64,000 nucleotides of DNA from Stagonosporopsis chrysanthemi (taxonomy: Eukaryota; Ascomycota; Dothideomycetes; Pleosporales; Didymellaceae): assembly GCA_022560025.1 (NCBI GenBank), contig JAFISE010000074.1:62001-126000 (forward strand), given 5' to 3'. Within the stretch, counting starts at the first letter, position 1. Each line of letters opens with the position of its first letter. Both the position numbers and the translations under genes were made by a program. Positions 23,609 through 36,282 of the stretch are shown here, one piece after another. The notes beneath the pieces were generated by a model. It worked only from the letters and a program-made list of their open reading frames with translations, was not told where the DNA came from and did not search any database.

Positions 23609-25197
23609 ATGTCGATGCTCACCATGTTCTCGGAGAAGATCATGACGCTCCCGCCGGGCGTCACCGCCTCGCCCTCGCTGCGCCGCAGCACGCCCACCCC
23701 CGAGGCCCTCGCCGTGGGGACGTACACAGAAGACCTGCGCGAGGAGCGGCGGCGCGTGCACCACGAGGCAGACGTCGTGATTGTCGGCGCGGGGATTGTC
23801 GGGTGCGCGGCGGCAGTCGCGTTTGGCAAGCAGGGCCGCAGTGTCATTCTGCTGGAGAAGAGCATGAAGGAGCCGGATCGGATCGTGGGCGAGCTGCTGC
23901 AGCCCGGCGGCGTGAATGCGCTGAAGCAGCTGGGCATGGAGGGTGCGTGGAGTAACGTCTGCAACCAACGACTTTTGCGCTGACAATGACGACAGACTGC
24001 CTCGAGGGCATCGATGCGATCCCCTGCTATGGATACCAGGTCTCCTACCACAACGAACCCGTGCACGTCCCCTACCCCGACAACCTCATCACCGAGAAGC
24101 CGGCCAAGAAGCCCGAGGGCCGCTCCTTCCACCACGGCAAGTTCATCTCGAAGCTGCGCGCCGCCGCCCAGGCCGCGCCCAACGTCTCCGTTGTCGAGAC
24201 CACCGTTACCGACATCGTCAAGAATGGATACACCGGGCAGGTGCTGGGTGTCGAGTGCCAGACCAAGGGCGAGAAGGACTACTACTTTGGCGCGGTGACG
24301 CTCGTCGCCGACGGCTACGCCTCGAAGTTCCGCAAAGAATACCTCCCCAACACGCCCGAAGTGCGCAGCAAGTTCTGGGCCCTCGAGCTCATCGACGCCG
24401 AACTCCCCATGCCCTACCACGGCCACGTCATCCTCACCGACGCACCCCCAATCCTAATCTACCAGATCGGCACCCACGAGACCCGCATTCTCATCGACAT
24501 CCCCGACGGCCTGCCTAGCGCCAGCGTCAAAGCTGGCGGCGTGAAAAACCACATGACCAACGTTGTCATGCCTAACCTGCCCGAGTGCGTGCGCCCGGCC
24601 TTCAGGCGCGCCCTTGAGCAGGGCAAGCTGCGCTCAATGCCTAACTCGTTTCTGCCCCCCGCGACGCAGAAGACCCGCGGCCTGATTATGCTCGGCGACG
24701 CAATGAACATGCGGCACCCGCTCACCGGCGGCGGCATGACGGTTGCCTTCAACGACGTCGTCACGCTCTCCTCGCTGCTCTCGCCCTCGTCCGTCCCCAA
24801 CCTCGAAGACACCTCCGCCGTGCTCGCCGCCCTGTCCCGCTTCCACTGGGCCCGCAAGTCCGGCTCCTCCGTCATCAACATCCTCGCCATGGCCCTGTAC
24901 TCGCTCTTCGCCGCCAACAACACGCACCTCACCGCCCTCAAGAACGGCTGCTTCCGCTACTTCCAGCTCGGCGGCCGCCACATCTCCGAGCCCGCGGGCC
25001 TGCTCAGCGGCCTGATTCGCAACCCGGCTGTGCTGGTGAGCCATTTTTTCGCGGTCGCCTTCTACGGGGTCATGTGTCGCGCGCGAGATGTCCCCGTGTG
25101 GAAGATCCCGTACGTGCTATTCGTCGAGAGCGTGCTCATTGTGTGGACGGCGGCGGCGGTCATTGGGCCGTATTTGGTGTGGGAGGTCCGAAGATAG
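23609..25197 (+). CDS. ERG1: squalene epoxidase (squalene monooxygenase)
   Basis: Two exons (23609..23942 and 23996..25197) with a 53-nt intron give 511 residues. The enzyme inserts one oxygen into squalene to give 2,3-oxidosqualene, the first oxygen-dependent step of ergosterol synthesis, using FAD. The FAD-binding Rossmann motif DVVIVGAGIVGCAAA is at about residues 55-70. DRIVGELLQPGGV follows at about 93-105. The second FAD motif GDAMNMRHPLTGGG is near residues 343-357. Hydrophobic C-terminal segments, including IPYVLFVESVLIVWTAAAV, fit anchoring in the endoplasmic reticulum. The enzyme is the known target of allylamine antifungals. The start MSMLTMFSEK is the first ATG in a frame that reads directly into the conserved domain. 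Confidence 0.97.
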
Positions 25198-26317
25198 AAC
25201 CCCGTTGAACTGAACAAAGTCAGGTGGGCTGCGAGCAAGCAAGCAAGCAAGCACATACAAACACACGGCACAGCGAGACCACAGTGTACATAACGCGACG
25301 CGACGCGACACGACGACATGGCTTAACATGGCATGGCATGGCATGACAGGCGCGTGTACAGTATATACTTTTTCCCTACCATGACATGGGCTTTTAGGCG
25401 CATCATACACGAGGGCGGCGTTGGCTATTGGCCACTGGGCGTTTTTTTTTGGGGACTGGGTAATGTGCGGGCGGTATGGATTTGTACTGTTGATGATGAT
25501 GTAGTAGAAGTTTATGTAGATGTAGATGTAGTAATTGTTAATCTGAGATATTTTCATCCGTCTATTTCTTTATTAGGTTCTTTCTTTCTTTCTTCTTGCT
25601 TAACGTGTTCATGTGTTTTTACTAGGGGATGATGGGATCGGTGTGGGGGTTGTCGTTGTTTTGCTGTGGTCTCTTCGATTTCTCTAAAAAGGATTTCTAC
25701 TCTGAAATGCAGCGTTTAGTCCATACATCCGAGCCACTTACAGTTCTGCCCACTGTGAACAAACTGGTGGGCTATCAGTGTCTATACTCTTTGTGCCAGC
25801 CTTTAGTGGGGTCTGCATATGTTGGCAAGCACAGCAACCGATACGGTGCGCTCGTGTTCGTGTTCTGAAGTGCCAGTAATCGTTTTGAGGATAGGGTTGC
25901 ACAAGTCCTGTCTTGAGCCTCGTGCCTCGCTCTCATACTCGGCCGACGCTATAGAGTGTCTGATGTAAGTTTAGAGCATTGATGTGGGTTAAGAGGCTCA
26001 ACAAACATGTCACTTCCACCACGAGCCGAAGCTTGTCGCCGGAAAGATGCCTATCGACCAATCAGGATTGGTATGCATGCAGCTTCCCCGGTTGACGTCA
26101 CAGCTACAACGGAACCAACGGAGACCAGGGCAGCACCGTCATTGTGGATTGGATATATACCTAACAAAGCTCTGCAATTCTTCTGCTTTCAAGCTCGAGC
26201 ACCTTTGATACCCCAGTTCCCTTTCGACTTTCTCCTTTTGCAATTCGCGACGCGCTGCGCGACGTCACCGATAACCAGCTTACGATAACGAGCAATTGAA
26301 GCTCCGCACGCGACACA
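25198..26317. other. spacer between squalene epoxidase and phosphate carrier
   Basis: No gene seen. It contains short tandem repeats: AAGC units near 25238-25252, CGCGA and GGCAT units near 25295-25345, and T/TTTC-rich DNA near 25560-25600. ATATATA at 26153-26159, about 165 bp before the phosphate-carrier ATG, is a possible TATA element. Confidence 0.4.
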
Positions 26318-27335
26318 ATGGCAGACAAGCTCGGCGCACTGAAGCCCAAGCAGAAGATTGAACTGTACTCCGGCAACTACTTCGCAGCATGCACGATCGG
26401 CGGCATCATTGCGTGCGGACCCACGCACACCATGGTCACACCTCTTGACCTGGTGAGTACAACCCATGCACTACCAGCACCCTTCTAACTCTACAGGTAA
26501 AATGCCGCCGTCAAGTCGATGCCAAACTTTACAAATCCAACGCCGAAGCATGGAAGATGATCTACTCCAAAGAAGGCCTGCGCGGCGTCTTCTTTGGCTG
26601 GTCGCCCACCTTCGTCGGCTACTCGCTCCAAGGCGCCGGCAAGTACGGTTTCTACGAGGTCTTCAAGTACCTGTACGGCGAGCAGCTTGCGCCGGGCGCG
26701 CCGAAAACTATCGTCTTCCTGGCGGCCTCCGCGTCCGCCGAGTTCCTCGCCGACATCGCGCTGTGTCCCCTCGAGGCCATCAAGGTCCGCATGCAGACCA
26801 CGATGCCGCCGTTCGCACACTCGCTGAGGGAGGGCTGGAGCAAGGTCGTCGCCGAGGAGGGCGTCGGTGGGCTGTACAAAGGCTTGTACCCTCTGTGGGC
26901 ACGCCAGATCCCGTATACGATGGTCAAATTTGCGACCTTTGAGGAGACGGTCAAGCGAATTTATCAGTTCCTCGGCAAGCCGAAGGAGTCGTTCAACTCA
27001 TTGCAGCAGACGGGAGTTTCGTTCTTGGGTGGCTACATTGCAGGTGTTGGATGTGCGGTTGTGTCGCATCCTGCTGGTACGTTAACCCTTCAAGTTTATT
27101 AGCACTCGTCTAACGATGAACAGATGTCATGGTCTCGAAACTCAACAGCGACCGCAAGGCCGGCGAGGGCGCTGGACAGGCCATCACTAGAATCTACGGC
27201 AACATCGGGTTCCGCGGTCTGTGGAACGGTCTGCCGACCCGTATTTTCATGATTGGCACTTTGACTGCGTTCCAGTGGCTCATCTACGACTCGTTCAAGG
27301 TGTATCTCGGTCTGCCGACTACTGGTGGTCACTAG
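26318..27335 (+). CDS. MIR1: mitochondrial phosphate carrier
   Basis: Three exons (26318..26452, 26497..27076, 27124..27335) with introns of 44 and 47 nt give 308 residues, the usual size of a mitochondrial carrier. The three carrier repeats each start with the signature: PLDLVKCRRQ (about 42-51), PLEAIKVRMQ, and PADVMVSKLN. The first repeat GGIIACGPTHTMVTPLDL and the block GWSPTFVGYSLQGAGKYGFYE are typical of the phosphate carrier, which imports phosphate with protons across the inner mitochondrial membrane for ATP synthesis. The start MADKLGALKPKQKIELYSG has no long presequence, as in other fungal members. The identity is clear; yeast paralogues MIR1 and PIC2 cannot be separated by eye. Confidence 0.94.
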
Positions 27336-28288
27336 ACCTGGGTAAATCTTCAGCAACAGTGTAATGTTTAGTTCTTAGGCGTTAGGATGCTCACAGGGAA
27401 TCGAGGCGTATGGATGCTCGTCAATTCTATTGTTCTAATTTCAATCCAACACCAGGCGTTAAAGTGCATAAACGTAAGAAGAACGCACAGTTCAGATGGC
27501 ATGATGTTGACTAACAATGGACTGAGGAAGGAAGTCCAGATTTTAGTTGGCGTATCGCATGAGGCTCGGTGTCAATTGCGGGGCCCCTCGACCTCCTTCC
27601 TTTCTCGAATTCGATCTGCGTGTCGTATCCAACCCCTCCGGAGCCGCTGCCAACGGGTCATAGCCCATCTCAACAGACTAAAAGTTGGATCTTTCGAGCA
27701 CCCTGATGGCTAACTAGGCCATGTCTTGGTTCTGCAGCCAGGCCGTTAAGGAATTGGCGACTGCATGTCTTATGACTTGCAGTAGATGCCCTGCAGCGAA
27801 CCCGTACGCCCATGTAATGTCTCGGTACCGGTAGGTCGGTGACTGTCACATTTCGGTGGAAATGCACAGCACTACCAGAAAACTACAATGAAGTATATCG
27901 CAGGCTACAGGTTGATCGGCATCCAAGCATTTGGCCCGCTGCCAAGTCAAAGCTTTCGGTCAGAGTAGGAGAGGCGACCGACACGATCAGGACGCAATGA
28001 GACCGACGGCTTCAGAGATTTCATCGCTGACTTGCGTACATTGCGTGAATCCATACAGAATGTCCGGAGACGAATGGCCATCGCCGCATACGCACCACTT
28101 TTGTTATCTTCTAGCCTTGGCGCCCAGAGGTATGTACTCCACTCCGCTCGACTGCCGACAGCTGCATCATCTTGGACATACCGCACCGTGATCGGACCGT
28201 CGGGTACGATGTTGGAGTATATAAGTAGTGCTAAGTCGGCGCAGGACATGGCCGTACAGTTTCAACGGACTAGCTGTGCACTCTCGGC
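27336..28288. other. spacer upstream of L-amino-acid oxidase
   Basis: No gene seen. Its right end contains the oxidase promoter. Frames are short and unsupported. Confidence 0.4.
28218..28225 (+). promoter_or_regulatory. TATA box of the L-amino-acid oxidase gene
   Basis: TATATAAG lies 71 bp before the start codon at 28289, a normal spacing for a fungal TATA promoter with a short 5' untranslated region. This is inferred from sequence and position only. Confidence 0.6.
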
Positions 28289-30425
28289 ATGGCACCATCC
28301 CTTCTTCTAGCCTACACGGCTGCAGCAGCACTCACAGCCCAGTGCGTTCGTGCGGAACCTCTCCACCGTCAGCACCTTTCCTTCCAAGGCCCGTTCGAAG
28401 TCGAAGCCGATGGGATCCAGAACATCAACGTCGCGTACCACAGCGATCTGAACGGAGAGCTGACAATAGCGTACGGCGCGTGCAATCTCGCAAGCAGTTC
28501 TCAGGCCGCACATCACGTCGGGAGTACTCAGATTGGCAACCATCCTTTCGCCAAGCGCCATGTAGGATGGGAGGACAGCAGGCCCACCAAGTTCGTCTGG
28601 AAGGCACCGGCCAGTGTTGAGGCCGGATGTCTCCATGCCTTCATCGACGACGAATTGGTGGGGAGTTCGGAGAGGTATAAGGTGAAGAGGAGGCAGGTGA
28701 AGAAGCGGGCTACCTTTGCGGATGTCTCTGATCCGATGGGGCCGTGGTTTGATGGAGTGGAGTATCTGAAGCAGAAGAATCCCAATGAGACGTTCGTTGC
28801 AACTACGAAAGAGAAGAAGTTTGGTATCCTTGGTGGTGGTATCTCAGGGCTTCTGACTGCTGTAAGTATTATTGCTTTAGTAGTTGCTTGTTACTCGATC
28901 AGATACTGACATCTCATAGCTCATCCTTGATTCAGTGGGCATTCACAACTGGAAGATCCTCGAGTCGTCTGATCGTCTGGGAGGTCGCATGATGACAGCG
29001 TACCTGAACAACACCAAGCCTGAGGAGTATCAGTACCACGAGCTTGGTCCCATGCGCTTCCCGTACACCATCCACGATGCAGAGACTAATGAAACCTTTG
29101 CAATCGAGGACCAGAAGATGATCTTCCAGCTTGCCGACATTCTCAACGAGATGAACGAAGATGAGGACCCGGCACTTCAGGTCAAATTCATCGACTGGAT
29201 TCAGACCAGCGACAACGCGCCGGTGGCGACATCACAGCGCCGCCCAGATGGAACAATCCCAGGCCGTATGGAGACAAGACTGAACCCGGCACTTCTCGAC
29301 AACGCTAATCTCACGTACTCGAACACGACCGCGGTCTACGAGGCGATGGCAGCACTTGACAACTTCAAGGCTCTGACCCCCGAGCGTGTACGCTTCTACG
29401 CAAAGGACATCTTCCGCGCCCACAAGCAAGCCGTGGAGCAGGGCATGCTTGACTTCAGCGAGGTCGAGTACCTCCGATACGCCATGGGCTACGACGCCAA
29501 CATCACCGATCAGGTCACCACAACTGCCGTCTCCTGGCCCATGTGGGAGTTCGAAACCGTCTACTTCATGGCCAACAAGTGGCTCACAATCGACAAGGGC
29601 ATGAGCCGCCTCCCCGAAGCCTTCCGCCCGCTCGTGCAGAACCGCACAAGCTTCAACACCAAAGTCTTCGCCGTCAAGCACCACGCCGACTCCAACTCGC
29701 TCACCGTCTCCTCACGCCCCACCGGCAGCAGCCCATGGACCACAAACACCACAACCGAGTCCTTCGACTACGTCTTCAACTCGGTTCCCTTCAACCTCCT
29801 CCGCTTCTGGGAGCTGCCCCCGCACTCGTCGCTGCTCAAACGCGCAATCGAACGCACCGTCTTCGACGGCGCCGTCAAAGTCGCCATGCAGTACGAGACG
29901 CGCTTCTGGGAGCACCTGGAGCGGCCGATCATCGGCGGGTGCGGGCGCGTCGACATCCACGGCATCGGGCAGATCTGCTACCCGAGCTACGAGATCAACG
30001 CCACAGGACCCGGCACCCTGCTGACGTCGTACATCTCGTCGTCGGACGCGGTCGTCGCGTGCTCGATGCCCGCCGAGGAGCACATTGCGTACATCCAGCG
30101 CGCAATGGTGGAGCTGCACGGCCCCGTTGCCGACGAGCAGTGGACGGGCAACTATGCGCGGCACTGCTGGGAGCAGGACGAGCACCACGCGGGCAGCTGG
30201 GCGGTGCCGATTGTGCCGCAGCAGCAGCTGTACTTGCCGGCGTTCTGGCAGACGGAGTTTAACACCGTTTTCATCGGGGAGCACACGAGTTATACGCATA
30301 GCTGGGTGTTTAGCGCGCTGGAGAGCGCGGTGAGGGGCAGCGTGCAGATGTTGCTTGATGTTGGGCTGGTGGAGGAGGCGAAGGAGGTGAACCGGCGGTG
30401 GATGGCGCGGTGGATTAACTTGTGA
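28289..30425 (+). CDS. secreted L-amino-acid oxidase (FAD-dependent)
   Basis: Two exons (28289..28861 and 28920..30425) with a 58-nt intron give 692 residues. A signal peptide is visible at the start (MAPSLLLAYTAAAALTAQC). The FAD-binding motif FGILGGGISGLLTA lies at about 178-191, followed by the second dinucleotide-binding piece ESSDRLGGRM. The GPMRFP block and the C-terminal FIGEHTSYTHSWVFSALESA complete the amine-oxidase fold. The family oxidises free L-amino acids to keto acids with release of ammonia and hydrogen peroxide, used in nitrogen scavenging. Several NxS/T sites fit secretion. About 150 residues before the FAD domain are probably a propeptide and substrate-domain lead, as in fungal LAOs. 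Substrate range cannot be told from sequence. Confidence 0.92.
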
Positions 30426-32534
30426 GCGGGGATAGAGAGAGCAGCGTAGCCCTGGTGTGGATGAATCGCAGCAGGCGATGGATTCGAAGACCACACACCC
30501 ACCCACAGCCTTTCATGTGTCTCCCCGAAACCCAAAATCTTCTCATTCTCCTCGTTCTCCTCACACCTCACACCTCACACCACATGATCGTGCTGCGTAC
30601 CACCTCCTCCAGGACTGGCACGCACTCCTAACAGCGCTCCTGCAGGCTGCAAAAGATGCTAGAACCCTTTGCTGAGCGATCTACGAGCTTGCATCCCGCC
30701 CCGCTTTGTGGGGCCGTGAAAAGCATACAACATCAAGGTGGAGAGGCCGCGGGCTGGACTGCTGTTCTCCAGCTGATCGCTTCCAGCAGGGTGCAAGGAT
30801 GGGTCTTTCGTGGACGGGGGAAGTGTCGAACGTAGAGGCCTCGATGACGGGGAAGGGGAGTCGAGCGATTTCCAATGGGTAAGTTGAGTTGGGCTGATCT
30901 GGAGAGTGGGTGCCGGGAGCACGGAACGCCGTGCTAAGACGGAAGGACGGATGGGGAGGCTTGGGCGCTGTCAGTAGGGGTGGATAGTGGTGGAGTTGCG
31001 CAGTGCAGAAGGGCGATTGGGGGGGCGGTGAGTGGGGTCATGTGCGGAGCGGCTGGTGTGTCTGGCTGTAGCATGAGGGTGTGGCCAAGTCTGCCGAAGC
31101 ATATGATGCCCGAAGTGCAGGAGATTTGAATCCTCTGTATTGCAAGGATGCAGTGCCTGACGCCGGGACGTCTTGGGAATCCGGTCCGGGGAGGTCGATC
31201 CGGTGGAGAAGTAGAGACTAGCTCACGAATAGCTGAGATGTAGCTAGGATAGATAGAATTTCTCACAAGACACAGACAGACAGCCACGCTACGTCGGGAT
31301 CGTTCAGTGCGGTCCCGTATTCTATCTATATCCAGCTAATGGCGACAAGGAGTAACTACTTACAGTGTATCGCGAGTACGATAGAAGGGTCGGAGGACTT
31401 GCTACACCAACAACAACAGGAACAACAATAATATAGTTCTATAGCTAGTACTGCGCTGTGGAGATGTCTACTACAAGCCAACACAACACGACATAACTTT
31501 GTACCATCTAGAGCCAAGAGCCCAGGGAGAGTGCAGCGTCGTGCATTTCTGTCTGTTTTTTTTTTCTTTCTAACAGAAGTTAAGGGTAGAAAGACGACAG
31601 GCATTGAGACAGAAAGCCCTTAGCTTGTCTTTATAAGGTAGATTCATGCTGTAAGAGATTCGCGCAGCAGGAGAATTTGCGCAGTAGAAAAAAGTCTTTT
31701 TTTTTAAAAAAAAAAAAAAAAAAAACTACCCTCAGGTCTGATCTGAATTCTATCTATGCCTATGCTTATGCCTATGCCTTTGCGATTGCGAGCTGGGATT
31801 AGGGTTGGTCCCTTTCAAATCGACATACAACACGTGTCCGTTTATAGAAAGGAGGTTTTGGAGAAAAAAACAATGAAAAAAAAAAGAAGAAACACCAAGC
31901 TCCCGGAAATCAAGATCGTGAACTACTTTTGCGCCTTCCCTCGGTTCCGTCCGGTGCGGTCCGGTCCTGTCCGGTGCGGTCCCTACCCTGCCCAACCATC
32001 TATGCGCGACAGCAAGGGGGAGGAGGGGGGGGGGACCAGCAACCGCACATGTATCGTGTCGTTGGAGAACAATAACAATACACAGCCTCTTTCGGTCGTC
32101 TTGTGCCGGGACGCAGCACGCGAGAACGAGCGCTGCAAGGTAAAGTACAAGAAATGTGCATGTGTCAAGCAAGGAAGAGAGAAACGCCTGCTGAACCCCA
32201 AACCCAACGCAACCCGGAGAACCATGCGCATGCAAAGGGTGAGCGAGCGAGGGACGGTAGCGAATGTGGACGAGCGCCGAATGTGAGGCCTGGAGAAGAG
32301 AGAGCATGCACGTCGTGAGGTAATGAGACACAAGGCAGGCCAGCTCCCTTCTCTCCAACACGTGGGAGATCGTATACAAAGGACATGAGATGAGATGAGA
32401 TGATGATGATGTTATGCCGCTTTATCCGCTCGCTTGAGAGAGATGACGAAACAATGGACAAGAAGGAGGCGACGCGTCGAGGACAGCGCGGAAAGCTACG
32501 AGTAGCTGAGGAGAGCTTATCTCTGTGGGAGACG
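30426..32534. other. 2.1-kb gene-free, low-complexity-rich stretch
   Basis: No gene recognised. It carries CTCACAC repeats near 30560-30585, a T9-A20 junction at 31697-31725, TGCCTA units near 31753-31785, GTCCGGTGCGGTCC units near 31943-31982 and GAGAT/GATGAT units near 32388-32412. The right end is the 3' flank of the Pumilio gene. Confidence 0.5.
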
Positions 32535-32605
32535 TTAGCGTCTAGCGCCAGGCGCTGGGGACGCATTTCTGCTTACCCGACCGCGTCGCTGACCGCCTCC
32601 GGCAG

Positions 32606-32640
<35 letters not shown>

Positions 32641-35600
32641 TGTGGAGGCATGTACATTCCGTAAGGGTACATTTGCGCGCCCATGCCAGGCGGCATGCCC
32701 TGGCCGGCCAGGTTGACAGGCTGCATCATGGGCGAGCCGGTGAAGCCCGGGGCGGCAACCGGAGAGGCGTTGCGGTACGCGTCGACCGGTGGCTGGAAGC
32801 CGTTCATCTGGGGGTAGAACTGGCCCTGGCGAGCGAGCAGCTGCTGGTACTGGAGCTGCTGCTGACCGTTCATGGCCTGCATGTTGGGCATGTACATGGG
32901 CCCGCCGGGTCCCATGCCGTACTGGTCGAAGCCGTTCGAATCCATGCTGGAGGTGCGCTGCAGAGCGATCGGGTCGAAGCCAGGAGCGGGAGCTCCATAG
33001 AAACTCCTGGGCTCGATCTGCGAGCTGTCACGGGACGCCGATCGGGTGGTAGACGAGTCACGATTGCCAGGTCCGCCACGGGTGGAAAGACCCACTTCGT
33101 CCATGAGGCGCTTGTAGCCCTGCTGAGGCTGAGCCTTGATGCGGATGAGGACGTTGCGGACGTTCTGCACAACCTCGGCACGGATCTTCTCGTCGAAGAA
33201 GGGAGTAGTCAGGACCTTGAAGATCAAGGTAGCACCACAGTTCTGGTCGGACAGGATCTCTTCCAAGATCTGATCGTTGGGCGAGAAGAACAACGCTTGC
33301 AGGATAATGTCGCGAGCCTCGGGCTCGTTGCGCTGGTTGATAATCTTCAACACTGTGAGGTAAGCAACCTTGTGGGTGCACAGGTGGACAATGTGCGGGA
33401 CGAGACGGGGAGCCAGGACAGTGCGCCTCCGGGGGAAAGTGCAGGTATCGAGGAACCACGTCAAGAGCAGCGCGCCGTTGGCGTTGGTCGCAAGCTGGAC
33501 GCTGTGGAGAGCAATGGCGGCAGCGACCGTGCGCTGCTGATCCTTGCTCGCAAAGTGGCTCTCCAAGCAGGCACGCATGGCGCGAGCTCCGAAGCGGCCC
33601 TGGGCAAGATCCCAGAGGCGGCCGAGCATGACCTCGAAGATGAAGTTGTTGAGGTGCTGGTACTTGAGGCAGCCCTGCATGACGTAGTTGCCAAACTGGT
33701 CGAGGAACAGAGCCATGGCGTATGGTCGAAGGGCTTCGACGACCATCTTCTGCATGTTGAGTGACTTGGAGACATCGATGATCTTCTGCGCGGCCCAGGT
33801 GCCGTTCTTGTGGATGCCAATTTTAGCTAGGTGAGGAGCGATCTCACGGAGCATTGCTTCCTTGGTGTGCTCAGAGCAGTGCTCAAACAGCTTCTGCACG
33901 ACGGTGTTTCCAAGGTAGTCGGATGAAAGCTCGGCAATCTCGGGAAGCATGTTCATAGCAATAGACTCAATCTCCTCGGTAGAGCAAGAGCCGTTGTCGA
34001 TGCGCTTGCGGATCTCACGCAGCCTGGGAGCATCGTGGACCCGAGTGTGGCTTGGCTCCTCGACAGGAGGGATTTCATCGACGTAGCTGTTGTACTGGAT
34101 GGCTGCCTCGACCTGCGCGTTGATCCTGCCCTGATCGTCGTCGGTGGCACCCAGATCTTTCACAATCTGGAGAATGTCGCCGCGGATGTCAGTCAGCTCA
34201 GGGGTAACCAGAGGTGCGTTGGCAGTAGCGAGGTTGGCCGTGTGTGCCTTGAGAGTGTTGCTGCTAGCAGCGCCTTCAGCCTGAGCTTTGGAGAGTGGGT
34301 CTGGGCTTGGCGAGGGGAAGACGCCGTTGTGGCCAGGCGTGGCAGCGGCACTGGGGATCTTGGCGTAGCCAATGCGTACGGGACCGGCTCCGGGGAAGAT
34401 CTCCTTGCCGTTGAGCTGGGACTTTGCCTGCACAGCGCTCTCGAGGTTCTCGAAGTTGACGAAACCGCAGTTCTTGTGGGTCAGCACACGAGTGGACTCG
34501 ATGGTTCCGAATGTGCTGAAGATGACGTTCAAAGATGAGACCGTGGTGGAGGAAGGAATGTTGCCCAGCCACAGCGACCTCGTCGGACCCTCGAGCGTGC
34601 CGTCGTCACCGAGATTGGCACTCGACTCGTGAGCACCACGGAGATGGAGGTTCTTGACGGCCTCGGTCAGGTTGTACTCGGCGTCTTCGGTCAGTTCGGA
34701 AGCTCCCAGGCGAGTGGGCATGTAGCTGCGCATGAGGCGCTGCTGGGGAGCATCCAAGACACCGGCAGTCCTGGCACGAGGACGGGCGTTGGAGGCGTAG
34801 TTGGCGAAAGCCTGCACCTCGAGGTTGTGCTGGCGTACAGCCTCGTGAATCAGGAGAGCATTCGCCTCAGCTGGAGTCATGGCGCCGCTGTAGTTGCCGA
34901 ACTGGTCGAGTTCATCCTCGTCTTCGGCATACTTTTCCTTTGCGTTTACCGAGTACGAACGGAAGCGGTTGGCGCTGTTCAGGCTCTGGCCATTGGCGTT
35001 CCGCTGGCTCTCGAGCAGGAGCTCAATGTCAGAGGGTGCCAGCTGAGCGCGGACAGGCTGGGGAGTGTCTACCAGGCCGAGGTAGTCGAGCGTCTTGACG
35101 TCGGTGTCGGCGAGCGAATCGCGGGAGAAGTGGGACTGGGGCGAGCCAGGACCGTTGGACGGCTGCGAGGCAATGCTGTGCAGGGTGCTGCTGCGCTCGC
35201 GGTTGCTCTGCCAGCCACTCGAGAAGATGGAGTTGCCAAAGGGCGAGACGGACGGCGGCAGGTAGCCGGGACGTTGAGGCATGGAGCCAGCACGAAGGCG
35301 AGAGAGCAAGACCGACTTGGCGGCAGCGTTGGTGGAGCCAGGGGCAGCAAAGGCTGGGGCGGTGTCGGTGGGTGTGCCTGGTGCGGGCTTGAAGGGGCTT
35401 GTGGAGGGAGTCGGGCGTGAGGTCTTGGGCAGGAGGGAGGAGGACGAGGACAGGGACATTAAGCCACCGGGTGCTGCGGAGGGAGAGAAGCGTGAAGGCA
35501 GGGTGCCAGCGCGGGCACGGCGGGTAGATGTGTGGGAGGCTGACGTGGTCTCTGGCATGGCGTGGTTGAAGTCAGGGAAGCTGTCTGCGCTGGGAGACTC

Positions 35601-35985
35601 CGGGATGGTCTCACGCAATGGCGTCGAGTTGCCGCTGGTAGGAGGTCCCCACATTTGTGGAGTCAAGCCTTCCTGTGCTTGGATCTCGCGTGCACTGGCG
35701 TTCCATGTTAGCCAGCATGACACGTTGTTTCAGGAGTGCGACAAACCGTTTGGAAAATAGGCGGCCGCTGTATTCATGCGAGGGGGAGCCGGAGCCGAGG
35801 CGTGCGCCGGCTGCAGCAGGGCCCAGGGGATTCGAGGTGGCTGCAGGGAAGCGGCCGCCCGAGGGAGGCTCGACGGGCGAGGCGGCGCCGCTGGACGAGG
35901 CCGAGTGCGGGTGCGGGGCGTTGGCGCTCAGCTGGGGCAGGTAGGCCAGGTTGATGTGGTGGTCGGGCCGCTGGGAGGGAGCCAT
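32535..35985 (-). CDS. RRM and Pumilio-repeat RNA-binding protein (JSN1/PUF2-like)
   Basis: Two exons (35985..35747 and 35694..32535) with a 52-nt intron give 1132 residues. The N-terminal 440 residues are Ser/Pro-rich and disordered. An RNA-recognition motif starts near residue 449, with LWLGNIPSSTTVSSLNVIFS and KNCGFVNFENLESAVQAKSQ. Pumilio repeats follow at about 640-950, with typical strings such as DYLGNTVVQKLFEHCSE, NGTWAAQKIIDVSKSL and QFGNYVMQGCLKYQ. The tail is Gln/Met/Gly-rich and contains a run of glutamines near residue 1098. This RRM-plus-PUF layout is that of yeast Jsn1/Puf2, which bind 3' untranslated regions of mRNAs, many encoding membrane proteins, and lower their expression. 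The first-exon start MAPSQRPDHHINLAYLPQ is supported by the clean splice. Confidence 0.92.
32605..32640 (-). repeat. polyglutamine-coding trinucleotide tract
   Basis: A CTG/CAG tract encodes about twelve consecutive glutamines just before the Gly/Arg-rich C-terminus of the Pumilio protein. It is a probable length-variable microsatellite inside a coding region. Confidence 0.85.
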
Positions 35986-36239
35986 TATGGATTACAGGTG
36001 CAGTCTCGCGGCGTGTGCGAGGGCGGGACAGCCGGGTGCGGGCGGCGTGTGGGCGAGCTGAGAGCGTTGGTGGGGTGGGCCGGCCAGACGAGGGGGTCGC
36101 TCAGCGCAGGATGTGCAAGGGGCGGGGAGCAGGACGCCCTTGGGACCCAGGCGGTTGATGCGTGGGTGCGATTGAGCGATTGGCGTGTGCCTCTGTACAG
36201 GGTGGCAGCGAACACGGCTCGTCCTTGGGTGCTCGTCGT

Positions 36240-36282
<43 letters not shown>

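Noticed and set aside
22800..25197. Search for a sterol or secondary-metabolite gene cluster around squalene epoxidase.
   Set aside because: The neighbours are an unknown membrane protein and a phosphate carrier; no other sterol or cluster gene is present.
29543..30262. 239-codon Arg/His-rich frame on the plus strand.
   Set aside because: Out-of-frame reading of the L-amino-acid oxidase second exon.
31060..31150. tRNA-like stretch with GATTTGAATCC.
   Set aside because: The apparent T arm is a small palindrome; acceptor and anticodon stems do not close on either strand.
32400..33764. 454-codon frame on the plus strand.
   Set aside because: Antisense to the Pumilio repeats; its leucine run is the reverse of the glutamine tract.
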